Below are positions 1-9,445 of a DNA stretch of 64,000 nt, one piece after another. Each line of letters opens with the position of its first letter. Position 1 is the stretch's first letter. The position numbers and the translations under genes are program-made. The notes beneath the pieces were generated by a model that was given only the letters and a program-made list of their open reading frames with translations, made no database searches and had not been told where the DNA came from. The stretch is from Methanothrix sp. (GTDB taxonomy: Archaea > Halobacteriota > Methanosarcinia > Methanotrichales > Methanotrichaceae): NCBI GenBank assembly GCA_029907715.1, contig JARYLI010000005.1, positions 79,349 through 143,348 of the forward strand, written 5' to 3'.

Positions 1-116
1 TCGACAGGGCTGAGGCCGAGGGCATTGGCAGGGACAGGGCTGAGGAGATTATCTCGCGCCTTAGGCAGGAGGGATCCCTGATACAGACGACCAGGGGCAC
101 TCTGAGGGCCGTGTGA
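1..116 (+). CDS. C-terminal end of an MCM-like replicative helicase (partial)
   Basis: An open frame enters from the left edge and stops at TGA 114-116, giving 37 residues that end in TTRGTLRAV. The motif 'GIGRDRAEEIISRLRQEG' looks like the C-terminal winged helix of archaeal MCM, where a helix with a basic face precedes a short hairpin. Only this tail is visible, so the helicase assignment is an inference from family memory; another winged-helix protein is possible. Confidence 0.45.
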   Translation, partial: DRAEAEGIGRDRAEEIISRLRQEGSLIQTTRGTLRAV

Positions 117-160
117 CTGGTGTTGAGATCTCTCCTGTCAACTGATACCGCCAAGAGATC

Positions 161-1507
161 GTGGAACTTTCCTTCCGAAGTGGGCATCTGAGCGATAGTC
201 TTAATATTTACGAATTTCCACCCGATTTCATGCCACCGCCGGTCATAGCAACAGTCGGCGGAGGGGGCACGCGGTTATACCCTCTCACGCTCTGCCAGCC
301 GAAGCCCCTGGTGGAGGTATGCGACACTGCGATAATAGCAGTTCTCTTCAGGATCCTCGCCATCCAGGGGTGCAGGAGGTTCATACTTGGCAGCAAGGGA
401 TTCGAGAACACGCTTGCTTTATCGAACTACTTCAAGGCAGGAGAGGGTTTCTTCAAGCGTCTTGGCATAGATGACCACGAGGAGTTCAGCTACCAGCCGC
501 AGTACGAGGATCACGGCAGCGCAGATTCCCTCAGGTACTGCATGCGATACTTCTCCATCGACGAGGATGTTCTGGTCGTCTCCGGCGATAACCTCATAGA
601 TATCGACCTGGAGGACTTCATAGCGTATCACAGGCGCAGGAATCCGATTCTCACCGTGGCGCTGAAGGAGCTGCCCCGCGAGGAGAGCATCTCCCAGTAC
701 GGGGTAGCAGAGCTGGAGAGCGATATGCGCATACGCCGGTTCGTCGAGAAGCCTAAGGCAGGCACAGAGCCGAGCAGGATGATAAACACCGCCTTCTACA
801 TATTCTCCCCTGAGATAAGAGATGTCCTCGCAGAGATGGGCGACAAGTCCCGTGATATCGGGGGCGATCTGATACCGTATCTCACCGAGAACGGCTACGA
901 TGTCTATGGCTATCCTCTCAGGGGCTACTGGATAGACATCGGTACCCCGGAGAGGCTTCTTCAGGCCACCATGAACGTCCTCTCCGGAAATGTGCGGCAT
1001 TTCACCTTCCGGCACCCATACAGGGAGAACCAGTGGATTCATCCATCGACCCTGAAGCGCATAGGCCGGATGCTGGAGCGTGGCGATATCGAGCTCAGGG
1101 GCAGCGTCTTCCTGGGAAGAGACTGTCGCATCGAGCCCGGGGTCGTCATAGAGAACTCGCATGTTGGGCACACCTGCATGATCGAGAGGGATGTTGAGAT
1201 AAGAAACAGCGCGGTAATGAGCTTCTCAAACATAATGCACGGAGTTCGGCTGAACCGCGCTGTTGTGGGCAGATACTCCACAATCGAGGCACACAGCGTG
1301 CTGGACTCGGATCAGTCCAACGGGAGGAAGGGCATACCTGTGGTCGGCGATAACGTGCGGCTGCAGAAAGAGTCTGTTGTGGGTCCGGGCACCAGGGTTG
1401 CACCTCTGAGGTACAGCCACATGATCCTCGCCACCGGCAAGTTCCTCGAGCTCGGCTCGGACGAGAGAAACATCTACTTCACGCAGAGATCGCAAACTCC
1501 GGCATGA
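161..1507 (+). CDS. Sugar-1-phosphate nucleotidyltransferase with C-terminal left-handed beta-helix
   Basis: The enzyme is predicted to join a nucleoside triphosphate to a sugar 1-phosphate, making an activated sugar for cell-surface glycans. The nucleotide-binding loop GGGGTRLYPLT lies near residues 33-43, followed by PKPLVEV, the acidic GDN of the metal site near residue 142, and VEKPK near residue 200. After about residue 290 the chain changes to hexapeptide-like repeats (GRDCRIEPGVVIENS and following), the left-handed beta-helix of the GlmU/RmlA-long group. The start is uncertain: GTG at 161 adds 23 residues before the core, whereas ATG at 230 begins just before the fold. The exact sugar and nucleotide cannot be read from the sequence. 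Confidence 0.85.
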   Translation: MELSFRSGHLSDSLNIYEFPPDFMPPPVIATVGGGGTRLYPLTLCQPKPLVEVCDTAIIAVLFRILAIQGCRRFILGSKGFENTLALSNYFKAGEGFFKRLGIDDHEEFSYQPQYEDHGSADSLRYCMRYFSIDEDVLVVSGDNLIDIDLEDFIAYHRRRNPILTVALKELPREESISQYGVAELESDMRIRRFVEKPKAGTEPSRMINTAFYIFSPEIRDVLAEMGDKSRDIGGDLIPYLTENGYDVYGYPLRGYWIDIGTPERLLQATMNVLSGNVRHFTFRHPYRENQWIHPSTLKRIGRMLERGDIELRGSVFLGRDCRIEPGVVIENSHVGHTCMIERDVEIRNSAVMSFSNIMHGVRLNRAVVGRYSTIEAHSVLDSDQSNGRKGIPVVGDNVRLQKESVVGPGTRVAPLRYSHMILATGKFLELGSDERNIYFTQRSQTPA

Positions 1508-1539
1508 ACACAGAGGCAATCCTGCACCCGCGTCTGCAG

Positions 1540-1974
1540 TCAGATCCTCACGACCTCAATCCCAGCCTGCTCCAGGAACCTCAGAGCCTCCTCGTCGGGG
1601 TACTGATTCCTGTAAACAACCCTGCGTATTCTCGCGTTTATCATCATCTTGGCGCAGAGTATGCATGGCTGGTGGGTGCAGTAGAGCGTCGCCCCCTCGA
1701 TGCTCACTCCATGTAGAGCAGCCTGGATTATGGCGTTCTGCTCCGCATGGACTGCACGGCATAGCTCATGCCTCGTCCCGCTCTCCACCCTCTCCCTCAG
1801 ACATCCCACGACATCACAGTGCTCCAGCCCTGTAGGAGCTCCGTTGTAGCCTGTCGACAGGATGCGCTTGTCCCGCACAATCACCGCGCCCACTCTGTTT
1901 CTCAGACAGGTGGATCGCTTTGACACAACCGCTGCGATCTCCATGAAGTACTCGTCCAGGCCGGGTCGGTCCAT
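1540..1974 (-). CDS. dCMP deaminase family protein (ComEB-like)
   Basis: This 144-residue protein carries the zinc signature of cytidine/deoxycytidylate deaminases: HAEQNA (His76, Glu78) and PCILC (Cys104, Cys107). It also has the substrate-loop sequence GYNGAPTG near residues 42-49, typical of dCMP deaminases. It should convert dCMP to dUMP, feeding thymidylate synthesis. Length matches the family and the ATG follows a short non-coding gap. It converges with the upstream nucleotidyltransferase gene, with 32 bases between the stops. Confidence 0.88.
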   Translation of the reverse strand: MDRPGLDEYFMEIAAVVSKRSTCLRNRVGAVIVRDKRILSTGYNGAPTGLEHCDVVGCLRERVESGTRHELCRAVHAEQNAIIQAALHGVSIEGATLYCTHQPCILCAKMMINARIRRVVYRNQYPDEEALRFLEQAGIEVVRI

Positions 1975-2158
1975 CGATCCGGTCTTAAACAGAGGAATTG
2001 ATATTGCTTCCGGTCGCCGGTATATCCTGGACTAACCCCGCAGCCTCCATGAAAAAGATGTTTGTGGGGTGGGGGTAACAGCTGCAGATGTGGAAGACAG
2101 AACGTGGCTCTCAGGGCGTATGGGGGAAGGCCTCTGATGCTCCCCCTGAATCGCACTG

Positions 2159-3004
2159 CTACGCAGCGTTCAGCATGTACAGCACCACAGATGCCATCAT
2201 CCACTCCCCCTCAACGAGCAGATCGAGAACCGCAGGGTTCCGCCTTCTCCTCAGGTATGCGATGTATGCGTATCCGTAGAGGGTGAGGGCCAGGGCAATC
2301 TCTCTGCCATCTCCTGGAAGGAGCAGCGAGACCGGCAGGATCGCTGTGTTCAGAAGAAGCAGCAGAAGAACCGTCAGCTTCTCTCCAAGGATCACGGGCA
2401 TCGTGCGCACGCCGCTGATTCTATCGCCCGCGACATCGCGTATGTCGTAGAGAACTGTGTCGATGAACGTCTTGATGAATATGAAATACAGCACAGGGAT
2501 CCATGAATCGCTGTGACCGCTATAAAGCACCGGAATGAGAACCGTCACCACTGCCCATGCAGACCCAACGACAATGTTCTTCATCACCGGTATATCCTTC
2601 AGCCTCGGCAGCCACGGAAGCAGACGCATCCCGTAAAAGGCGTTTGCGATCACCGGCACGAATACCAGAGGCAGAGCTGCAGGTCTCACATAAGCCATGA
2701 TGAGAGCGGCTGCGATGTAAGCGGAGAGCGCCAGAGCCAGAAAGATCCTCCTCCGCGAATAGAGGAACTTCTTCCTCGACGGCATGTTCGAGACGTCCCG
2801 GTCGAGATCCACAAGCTTGTCCAGCGTGTAAACACTGAAAGACACGAGAAATACCGAGAGGCAGATCGTCATGCTCGGCTCGATTCCAAGCAGAATGCTC
2901 GCCATGTATGTTTTGAAGAAGCCTGTTCCTCCGATGAACAGAGAGGTCACAGCAAGGAATGCAAGCAGCCTCTCCGCAGCATCTACCGCATCTCTGCACA
3001 CCAT
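2159..3004 (-). CDS. UbiA-family prenyltransferase (membrane)
   Basis: This is an integral membrane protein with about eight hydrophobic segments and the two aspartate-rich motifs of UbiA prenyltransferases: DKLVDLDRD in the first half and DIRDVAGDRISGVRTMPV in the second. In archaea this family attaches geranylgeranyl chains to glyceryl ethers or makes quinone-like carriers; which substrate applies here is not clear. The frame is open back to 3055. The ATG at 3004 gives a 281-residue protein that starts just before the first conserved segment, and an AT-rich promoter-like stretch lies immediately upstream. Confidence 0.82.
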   Translation of the reverse strand: MVCRDAVDAAERLLAFLAVTSLFIGGTGFFKTYMASILLGIEPSMTICLSVFLVSFSVYTLDKLVDLDRDVSNMPSRKKFLYSRRRIFLALALSAYIAAALIMAYVRPAALPLVFVPVIANAFYGMRLLPWLPRLKDIPVMKNIVVGSAWAVVTVLIPVLYSGHSDSWIPVLYFIFIKTFIDTVLYDIRDVAGDRISGVRTMPVILGEKLTVLLLLLLNTAILPVSLLLPGDGREIALALTLYGYAYIAYLRRRRNPAVLDLLVEGEWMMASVVLYMLNAA

Positions 3005-3055
3005 ATAAAAAAACTTAAATGGAATTACCTCATGAAACTGGTTGCACCATGTCAT

Positions 3056-3730
3056 AAATCGATGTGAAATTGAGCCGGATTTGAAAATTGTCTCTTTTAA
3101 TCGGAAAATTTTGCTTGAAAATAGCTAAATTGCGTTATTTGAGCAAAAATCGATGAGAAGCGTTGTATAATCATGATTAGGCTCAAATTTATGTTTATCT
3201 GTGTGTTGCACCTACTGTTTATACTTACGAAAACTGAAAAGGCTAATCCAGTTGAATTGTTGGTTGGCATAGACTGGTGGAAAAAGAAACTCCACCGATT
3301 CCAAGAGCCCTGTTCAACCCGGATCTTCATAATTCGCGGAGATGAGCCACTGAGAAATCCTGTTATAACAGAAGTCTGTGAGCCATTGCTGTCCTCCCGT
3401 TGGCTTCTCCGGGCCCTGAAAGGTTCGCGATGCAGGTTGCCTGAGGGCGCAGGGTCATCGTATCCCTATCGAGGGCGTAATGAACCCGTCTCAGAACAGC
3501 TGCCCGCGACGGTTGCAGGAGGGCCTGGAGGCGAGAGGCACTGCATCGAGGATCCCTGAAACCTGCCTTTTGTCAAAACTTCTTTGATGAACGCATGCAT
3601 CGGCATTCACAGATCCCCGAAGAGGAGGTTAACAGGAATCCTCAGAAGTTGCTGATGCAGCTTCGATACGACCTCTAAATGACGGGAGCTCAGGAAGGAT
3701 GCAGGAGCGGTGAAGCGGCATCACCTGCAC
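3056..3730. other. 675-bp stretch without a supported gene
   Basis: The first 250 bases are markedly AT-rich compared with the neighbouring genes, and the rest returns to normal composition. Short open frames exist on both strands but none shows a recognisable domain, a good ribosome-binding site or codon use like the neighbours. The stretch may hold the promoter of the UbiA gene and decayed sequence. Confidence 0.5.
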
Positions 3731-4426
3731 CTACCTCAGCCCTCTTCGCATGGCCTCAAACCTTCTGATGCTGGAGTAGTATCCTGCAGCCAGGAAAATC
3801 CCTGCAGCCAGCAGAAGCACAAAGAAGTAGCCGAGGATCTGTGGGGCGTCTTTCCTGTAAAATCCGACCTCGACGATTGAGTCCCTATCGAGCCTCCAGA
3901 TAACAACCGTGCGGTTTCCCTCGATGATCTCATATGGCTCAGGTCTCGGAATGCCAAGAGCCCTGGCGCCCGTTGTGTGACCCTCCGGGATCATGACGGC
4001 GACGGTTCCGTTCAGAACGACGGGAGATACGAACTGCTGTCCCCGTATGGGCGCCTCGTACCTCAAAACACCGGACACCGGCTCTCCAGCGGTGATCCTG
4101 TACCTGTAAACGCCCCTCCAGAAGCTCTCGTCAATGCTGCATCTCACAGCATGTGAGCCGCTCATCAAGGATATGTTCTCGATTCTTGCTATCGCCGTGA
4201 TGTTGAAGATCTTTCCGGATACAGGCTGCTCTATCACAGCTCTGCCTCCGGCCAGATCCACAACCGTGGCATTGCTCAGATCGAGGGACCGCGAGCCGGA
4301 GGTGAGGATGAGAAGAGATACAGCAAGCGCAAAAAGCACCGTGCGATCGGAGCAAGCGGATGGACATCGTGCCAGGCGGCTCTCACCCTGAGCCGGTGCT
4401 GTGTATCCTGAAGACCTCTCCCTCAT
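3731..4426 (-). CDS. Membrane-anchored archaeal protein of unknown function (possibly DUF5803-like)
   Basis: The protein has a hydrophobic segment near residues 29-45 (signal peptide or anchor), an extracytoplasmic beta-rich middle part of about 150 residues, and a second transmembrane segment near residues 200-222, then a short basic tail. Predicted topology therefore puts the middle part outside the cell. It resembles the archaeal membrane family I remember as DUF5803, but this was not checked. The long frame overlaps the end of rtcA by 44 bases. A GTG near 4341, just ahead of [11 protein letters not shown], could be the true start and would give a standard signal peptide. Function unknown. 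Confidence 0.6.
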   Translation of the reverse strand: MRERSSGYTAPAQGESRLARCPSACSDRTVLFALAVSLLILTSGSRSLDLSNATVVDLAGGRAVIEQPVSGKIFNITAIARIENISLMSGSHAVRCSIDESFWRGVYRYRITAGEPVSGVLRYEAPIRGQQFVSPVVLNGTVAVMIPEGHTTGARALGIPRPEPYEIIEGNRTVVIWRLDRDSIVEVGFYRKDAPQILGYFFVLLLAAGIFLAAGYYSSIRRFEAMRRGLR

Positions 4427-5396
4427 CGATATCTATCCTGCACCCCAGGATCCTCTGCGCCGTCCAGATGTTCGTTCTGGTGTGGCTTGATATCTCCCGT
4501 GCTGTGTACTCACCGCCAGCGAGCGCGATATAAGGTATGAGCTGATCCGCGAGATGAACGTCCACCGATGCCCCTGCTCTCATCTCCTCTATGAGGGTGT
4601 TCGCGGCCTCTCTACCGACGTCCTCTGCGCGAACACCTCTCTCGCCGAGCGCGCTTGATCCCCTGAACCCGGACCAGAGCGTTATCCCGCTTCCAGGGGA
4701 TGAAGAGTTCACGGTCTGGATATCTATTCCTGCCTCATATCCGTTCTCCCTCAGCAGCTCGAGCGCCGCATCAGCCTGACGCCTAGCCACATGCTCTGGA
4801 AGGGATCCGCAGTGTGATATCCCGCGGATGCCCTCATCGATGCGCTCCACCCTGGCATGCCTGAGCCTGGACGGCCTGGTGCTCAGCACCACAACCCCTC
4901 CACCCCTCGGATAGTATCCGCGCCGCTCGCACCTGAAGCTGGCAGCAACACCAAAAAGACGCATAGCCGGAAGTGCCACATGCTCCAGATAGTCCACAGT
5001 CGGGCTCCAGCGGACGTCTGTGCCACCCCTGACTGTCACTGTGACAGGCCCCTCTGCGGCTGTGAGCGCAGGAAGCAGGCACTGGATGAGGAGCGTGACG
5101 CTCCCCGCGGTGCCTATATCCACGTCATAGCTTCCTGCAGATATCCTGCCCGGGATGAACTCGATCTCCTCAGATTCGAGATGCACCCCTCTCATCTCTG
5201 CTCTCGATATCCTTGCCAGTGCCTCGATAGCTCTAACATGCTGCGCTGCAAGCCCGGGCCTCGGCCTGTTGCGGCGGATGTTCTTTATTCTGACAGGTAT
5301 GCCGGTGAGGGCGGAGAGCGCCACAGAGGTCCTAACGATCTGGCCGCCGCCCTCACCATACGACCCGTCGATCTCGATCATCTGCGGCTTCTTCAT
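4383..5396 (-). CDS. rtcA: RNA 3'-terminal phosphate cyclase
   Basis: RtcA turns an RNA 3'-phosphate into a 2',3'-cyclic phosphate using ATP, through an enzyme-AMP intermediate on a histidine. The 337 residues are full length for the family. The N-terminal signature [15 protein letters not shown] is at residues 10-24 and the nucleophile region [12 protein letters not shown] is near the C terminus, with His305 as the likely adenylylated residue. The gene overlaps rpoL by 4 bases, so it is probably co-transcribed with the RNA-processing run downstream of the methylase and csl4. Confidence 0.95.
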   Translation of the reverse strand: MKKPQMIEIDGSYGEGGGQIVRTSVALSALTGIPVRIKNIRRNRPRPGLAAQHVRAIEALARISRAEMRGVHLESEEIEFIPGRISAGSYDVDIGTAGSVTLLIQCLLPALTAAEGPVTVTVRGGTDVRWSPTVDYLEHVALPAMRLFGVAASFRCERRGYYPRGGGVVVLSTRPSRLRHARVERIDEGIRGISHCGSLPEHVARRQADAALELLRENGYEAGIDIQTVNSSSPGSGITLWSGFRGSSALGERGVRAEDVGREAANTLIEEMRAGASVDVHLADQLIPYIALAGGEYTAREISSHTRTNIWTAQRILGCRIDIDEGEVFRIHSTGSG

Positions 5397-5668
5397 CTCA
5401 CTGCTTCATCATACTCTCTGAGAAACTCGTCGCAGAGATCTGCTATCCGGGCGGATGCATCTCTGATCACATCCAGCGGATCCGCCCCTCTCGTCTTGAG
5501 CCTGAAGATGGGGTTGTCCATTATAGGGAACTTCGCGTCGTAGGTGGCTAGCACAACCCTCTCATCCTTCAGCAGCTCGCTTCTCAGGAGGTTGAGCAGC
5601 GTGTGCCGCTCCCCCTCGAACTCTATTCTGAGCTCATCCTCAGTCTTCTTAAGAACCTTCAGGTTCAA
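5393..5668 (-). CDS. rpoL: RNA polymerase subunit L (Rpo11)
   Basis: RpoL pairs with RpoD to form the assembly platform of archaeal RNA polymerase, as bacterial alpha does. The sequence contains the family core [12 protein letters not shown] and the [16 protein letters not shown] stretch. The frame is open to an ATG at 5686, but that would overlap csl4. The TTG at 5668 follows an AGGGGG ribosome-binding site by six bases and gives 91 residues, the usual length, so it is preferred. The stop overlaps the rtcA start by 4 bases. Confidence 0.92.
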   Translation of the reverse strand: MNLKVLKKTEDELRIEFEGERHTLLNLLRSELLKDERVVLATYDAKFPIMDNPIFRLKTRGADPLDVIRDASARIADLCDEFLREYDEAVR

Positions 5669-5678
5669 TCCATGCCCC

Positions 5679-6272
5679 CTAAACAAGCCCTGTGCCGTAG
5701 TAGGTGCTCAGCTTTCTCATCTCCGTGCGCTTGCATTCAGGACACTCCAGGCGGCCGTCTTTTTTCACAAGCGGTGTCGTGCAGCTGCTGCAGTACGCCT
5801 TTATCACACCCATGTCCTCCGGCTCCGTCGAGAGCCGCATCTGTCTCGCATCTATGACCTTTGCCCTGACGATATCTCTGAGGCTGAACATCTGCTTCAG
5901 GTCCTTGACATATGAGCTTTTCACATTTGATATGTGTATGGTTGCGTCCAGCTCCGGAAGCGGCCTGGACTCGTAGCCCTTCTTGAACGCGAGCGCCAGT
6001 ATCACAAGGTTCTCCTTTATATCGACAACCTCACCGACGACGATATCCCCGTTCTCCACCCTTGGCAGGGCGTTGCTTCTTGGTATCACACTCGCAAGGC
6101 GGCTCTCAGGATCGATATCGACCACGCCGGTGGTTGATGCATATATGTTGCCCCCGGAGACGTATGTATCGTGCCCTGGGACGAACTCCTCAGCCGAGCC
6201 TATCCTGTCGCCCGGCAGGACCAGGGCTCTCCCCATCTGCTTATCCTTGACTTCATCGGTTGTGCCTGACAT
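5679..6272 (-). CDS. csl4: Exosome complex RNA-binding protein Csl4
   Basis: Csl4 forms part of the RNA-binding cap of the archaeal exosome, above the Rrp41/Rrp42 ring. The protein shows an N-terminal domain (LVLPGDRIGSAEEFVPG), an S1 RNA-binding domain in the middle (GDIVVGEVVDIKENLVIL), and a C-terminal zinc ribbon with two CxxC pairs (CSSC and CPEC). The longest frame begins at 6308, inside the preceding methylase gene. ATG at 6272 (MSGTTDEVKD) avoids most of the overlap and is the likelier start, giving 197 residues. Confidence 0.93.
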   Translation of the reverse strand: MSGTTDEVKDKQMGRALVLPGDRIGSAEEFVPGHDTYVSGGNIYASTTGVVDIDPESRLASVIPRSNALPRVENGDIVVGEVVDIKENLVILALAFKKGYESRPLPELDATIHISNVKSSYVKDLKQMFSLRDIVRAKVIDARQMRLSTEPEDMGVIKAYCSSCTTPLVKKDGRLECPECKRTEMRKLSTYYGTGLV

Positions 6273-6279
6273 CTTATCA

Positions 6280-6876
6280 CTACTTGCACACAATCCTATA
6301 TAACTCAACCCCTATCCATTCCACATCTTTCCTGTGGAACTCGAATGTCCTTTTAATTGGAATTCTTGCTTTATAGACTTCCTCAACCCTGCAGGGATAA
6401 ACGAAGCTCCGAACAAAGTTCAGGCTTCCTGCATTGTGGATGGTGTATATGACATCTGCGATCTCCACAGCCCTCCTGAGAAACGCCCGATCGCCCCGGC
6501 TGGCGTGCTGTGCGCCAAAAGGGGGGTTCATGATGATGGTTTTTACCCTGCGGAACGCGATGCGCTCGATATCCCCCAGGATGAAGTCCACATGCACGCC
6601 GAGCAGCTCGGCATTCTCACGCGCGATCCTCAGCGCCTGGGAATCGATATCCACTCCGCATGCCCTCGCCCCCATAAGCGCGGCACCGATCGCCAGGATG
6701 CCTGTGCCACAGCCGAGATCCAGGACCTGGGATAGCTCGCCTCGCATGTATGCGATGTGGAGCAGATCTGATGCGAGCGATGGCGGGGTCATGTACTGCT
6801 CCATCGTTGCAGATGGGCTTGTGAAGCCCCTCACACGCTGAAGCAGGATCTCAAGCTGCCTCTTCCTCATCGCCAT
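6280..6876 (-). CDS. Predicted RNA/protein methyltransferase (METTL5-like, COG2263 type)
   Basis: This is a 198-residue Rossmann-type methyltransferase. The SAM-binding motif DLGCGTGILAIGAA is at residues 53-66, an acidic residue ending strand 2 is in GVDID near residue 77, and the catalytic NPPF of N6-adenine or glutamine methylases is at 117-120. In archaea and eukaryotes this type includes METTL5, which methylates a small-subunit rRNA adenine. The position directly ahead of csl4 and the RNA polymerase gene rpoL supports an RNA target. The exact substrate is an inference. Confidence 0.85.
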   Translation of the reverse strand: MAMRKRQLEILLQRVRGFTSPSATMEQYMTPPSLASDLLHIAYMRGELSQVLDLGCGTGILAIGAALMGARACGVDIDSQALRIARENAELLGVHVDFILGDIERIAFRRVKTIIMNPPFGAQHASRGDRAFLRRAVEIADVIYTIHNAGSLNFVRSFVYPCRVEEVYKARIPIKRTFEFHRKDVEWIGVELYRIVCK

Positions 6877-6933
6877 AGATGTTGTGTGAGGCCATATTTA
6901 TCTGAGCGCTCTCGGATGCGCACATTTGGCCAT

Positions 6934-6969
6934 CGCTCTTATCCCATATAATATGCCCATAGAAGCACT
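6934..6969 (+). repeat. Truncated copy of the CGCTCTTAT palindromic repeat
   Basis: These 36 bases repeat the left end of the element that begins at 7010 (CGCTCTTATCC, then CATATAATATGCCCA and AGAAGCACT, with one extra C and one substitution). The 8 bases just before it, TTGGCCAT at 6926-6933, recur immediately after the full copy at 7141-7148. Together the partial and the full copy look like one element that was duplicated or invaded by a relative after insertion. Confidence 0.75.
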
Positions 6970-7009
6970 CAAGATCGACGGCGCGCGGGCGGTGTGCTCA
7001 CAGTTAAAT

Positions 7010-7140
7010 CGCTCTTATCCATATAATATGCCCACAGAAGCACTGGTCCTGCCATGCATTCTTGGTGAACGAATAAGTGCGTCCAGCAACCACATTGCAC
7101 AACCCACAAGTTGCCAAACATATAAGAGCGTTGGCCATAT
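7010..7140 (+). mobile_element. MITE-like palindrome-ended repeat, copy 1
   Basis: The 131-bp element starts CGCTCTTATCC and ends ATAAGAGCG. It shares with the other copies the terminal inverted repeat, an internal GCCCxxAGAAGCAC-type segment and a CAAGTTGCC segment near the right end. It encodes no protein. It lies in the 324-bp gap between the methylase and ABCE1 genes, which otherwise holds nothing recognisable. Confidence 0.8.
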
Positions 7141-7200
7141 GGACATCCCATCACGGCTCATGGAGATCTTCACCTAGCGAGCAACCTGTGGGTTAACAGA

Positions 7201-8964
7201 TCAGCTCAGCGCGTAGTAGTACTCTCCGGCCTCTCTCTGTGCTCTGTCCAGCTTTGATCCAGGCTTGTTCACCCTCGGCCTCTTTGTATCCTCATCACGC
7301 CTGAAGGTTATACCGATCGCTGAGAGGAATCGATTCATCCCCTCACGCATATCGCATGGCGGGTTTGCGATACCTCTCACACCCGGCTCGCCATCGAAGA
7401 CTATCAGCCGCTCTGAGAGCATATCTATCAGGTAGATATCATGATCCACGACCACGACAGACCGCTCAGTGGACTCCGCAAACCGTCTCATGACCTTGGC
7501 AGCCATCATCCTCTGCTCGACGTCGAGATGCGCGGACGGCTCATCCAGGAGATACAGATCCGCTTCCATGCTCAGGCATGCTATTATGGCGACCCTCTGG
7601 AGCTCGCCGCCGCTCAGCTCCGTCAGGCTCTGATCCAGAAGCCGCTCAAGCGCCATCGGCTTTACGAACTCAGACTGATAGTAGCTGCTGTCGAAGTCGG
7701 GAGTTATGCTTCTGAGCAGAGCCTCCACTGTGACATCGGATTCGGCCTTCAGGTACTGAGGCTTGTAGGAGATCTTGAGCTTTGCATCTATCCTGCCATT
7801 CGTGGGCTTCTCTATGCCACCCAGGATCTTTATGTATGTCGATTTCCCTATGCCGTTCGGACCCAGGATCCCCACGACCTCGCTTCTCCTTATAACACCA
7901 GGCATCGCTGATAGCTCAAATCCATTGTAGCTCTTGGAGAACTCCCCGTACTCCACAAGAACCGGCACGTCCTTCTCATCTCTTGGGGCATGGACCTCGA
8001 ACTCTATGCTCTCGGAGCGTATCCGGACGTTCTCCTCTGGCAGGAAGCCTCTAAGATACTGGTTTATCCCGACCCTGATGCCCTTCGGCCTGGTTATGAC
8101 GCCGTAGGCTCCGGGGGTACCATAGGCGAGATGAACGCTTTCCGCGAGCAGATCCAGAAGCGCGAGGTCGTGCTCGACGACCATCACAGCTTTGTTGGAG
8201 GCGAGATCCTGGAGCATTCTCGCTGCCAGGATCCTCTGGTTGATATCAAGATAGGGGCTTATCTCATCGAAGAAGTAGAACTCCGCGTCGCGAGCGGCTG
8301 TTGCTGCGATGGCCACACGTTGCAGCTCGCCGCCGCTGAGGCTGTCTATCTCACGGTCCAGCAGAGGTCTCAGGCCGAGACGATCCACGAGAGCGTCGAG
8401 CTCGCCTCTTTCATCTGTTCTCTTCAAAAGCTCCCTGACAGATCCCCTGTAGCTCTTTGGTATCCTGTCGACGTACTGCGGCTTGTAGGCTGTCCTGACG
8501 CCCTTCTCAGCGACTCTCTTGAGATAGTCTCCGATCGCCGAGCCTGCGAACCTCTCGAGAACATCATCCCAGCTGGCATCTCTCCCCAGATTCGGTCTCA
8601 GAAGCCCGGAGAGTATAGCAACAGCCGTTGATTTTCCTATGCCGTTTGGCCCGAGAAGGCCGGTGACCTTTCCCTCGACAGGTATGGGCAGGCCGTACAG
8701 CGCGAAGCCGTTGCTGCCGTAGCGGTGCACCGGCGCGCCGATCTCCTCAGGCAGGTTTGTTATCGTTATCGCTCCGAACGGGCACTTCCTGACACATATC
8801 CCGCAGCCCACGCAGAGGTTCTCAGTTATCACAGGCTTGTCATCAACGAAGACTATCGTCTCATCTCCTGTGCGCACGGGCGGGCAGAAGTACTCACACT
8901 CCCTGGCGCACTTCCTCGGCTGGCACCGATCTCTGTTGACAACCGCTATCCTCATGGGTGGCAC
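7201..8964 (-). CDS. Ribosome recycling ATPase ABCE1 (RNase L inhibitor homologue)
   Basis: ABCE1 splits ribosomal subunits after termination using a twin ATPase and an iron-sulfur domain. All parts are present in 587 residues: N-terminal cysteines for two [4Fe-4S] clusters (CQPRKCARECEYFC and CVGCGICVRKCP), Walker A GPNGIGKST at residues 105-113 and again near 370, and two LSGGELQRVAIA-type signature motifs. The ATG is one base from the stop of the upstream EMC6-like gene, so the two are probably co-transcribed. Confidence 0.96.
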   Translation of the reverse strand: MPPMRIAVVNRDRCQPRKCARECEYFCPPVRTGDETIVFVDDKPVITENLCVGCGICVRKCPFGAITITNLPEEIGAPVHRYGSNGFALYGLPIPVEGKVTGLLGPNGIGKSTAVAILSGLLRPNLGRDASWDDVLERFAGSAIGDYLKRVAEKGVRTAYKPQYVDRIPKSYRGSVRELLKRTDERGELDALVDRLGLRPLLDREIDSLSGGELQRVAIAATAARDAEFYFFDEISPYLDINQRILAARMLQDLASNKAVMVVEHDLALLDLLAESVHLAYGTPGAYGVITRPKGIRVGINQYLRGFLPEENVRIRSESIEFEVHAPRDEKDVPVLVEYGEFSKSYNGFELSAMPGVIRRSEVVGILGPNGIGKSTYIKILGGIEKPTNGRIDAKLKISYKPQYLKAESDVTVEALLRSITPDFDSSYYQSEFVKPMALERLLDQSLTELSGGELQRVAIIACLSMEADLYLLDEPSAHLDVEQRMMAAKVMRRFAESTERSVVVVDHDIYLIDMLSERLIVFDGEPGVRGIANPPCDMREGMNRFLSAIGITFRRDEDTKRPRVNKPGSKLDRAQREAGEYYYALS

Positions 8965-8965
8965 C

Positions 8966-9385
8966 TCAGTTCAGGAGTATGGTCCAGGTCACAGCCCAAA
9001 GATCCACCACAATAAACTCGACGTAGAACCAGTCCTTTCCCTTAAAAGAGAGGACGTCTATCCCTATGAGCGGGTATATGAATCTCTGCACTATCGTTGT
9101 GAGGAGTATCAGGTTCAGAAGGATGAAGTGCCACTCAACTCTGACTCCACCAAGCATCATATCGGTTCCGTTGCCGAGAAGATGGTAGCACATAACACCG
9201 GAGATTATACCGAGGATCGAGGATACAAGCGTCTTCTTTATCCCCTCTATCTGCGCCCTCCTGCGCTCCTCTGGCGTCTTCTTTTTCAGAACCTTCCTGG
9301 CTTCAGCTTGCGGTTCCGGTGCTTTTTGGGGGGTCTCCTTCCGTTCGGTCTCCCCGCTCTTCGCCTTTTTCTTTTGCTTGGCCAT
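8966..9385 (-). CDS. EMC6-like archaeal membrane protein
   Basis: From ATG 9385 the protein has a very basic, proline/glutamate-rich cytoplasmic N terminus of about 50 residues, then three predicted membrane helices (LVSSILGIISGVMCYHLL, ILLNLILLTTIVQRFIYPLI and FIVVDLWAVTWTILL). This layout fits the archaeal EMC6-like family, thought to relate to a subunit of the ER membrane insertase. The frame can be extended to 9445 but those 20 residues lack family character. The one-base spacing to ABCE1 suggests a translation-linked unit, perhaps joining ribosome recycling to membrane insertion; that link is speculative. Confidence 0.75.
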   Translation of the reverse strand: MAKQKKKAKSGETERKETPQKAPEPQAEARKVLKKKTPEERRRAQIEGIKKTLVSSILGIISGVMCYHLLGNGTDMMLGGVRVEWHFILLNLILLTTIVQRFIYPLIGIDVLSFKGKDWFYVEFIVVDLWAVTWTILLN

Positions 9386-9445
9386 CGGAGACTCAGAGCT
9401 GCCCTCATATGATAATAGCGTTTTGGTCAGCCTGTGGGAAGTCAC

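Noticed and set aside
419..1171. A 250-residue open frame on the minus strand inside the nucleotidyltransferase gene
   Set aside because: It mirrors the coding strand, has no domain and no ribosome-binding site; it results from high GC at third positions.
3173..3559. A 128-residue open frame in the AT-rich gap before the DUF5803-like gene
   Set aside because: The start is AT-rich, the end is GC-rich with arginine- and proline-rich sequence unlike a protein, and no motif is visible.
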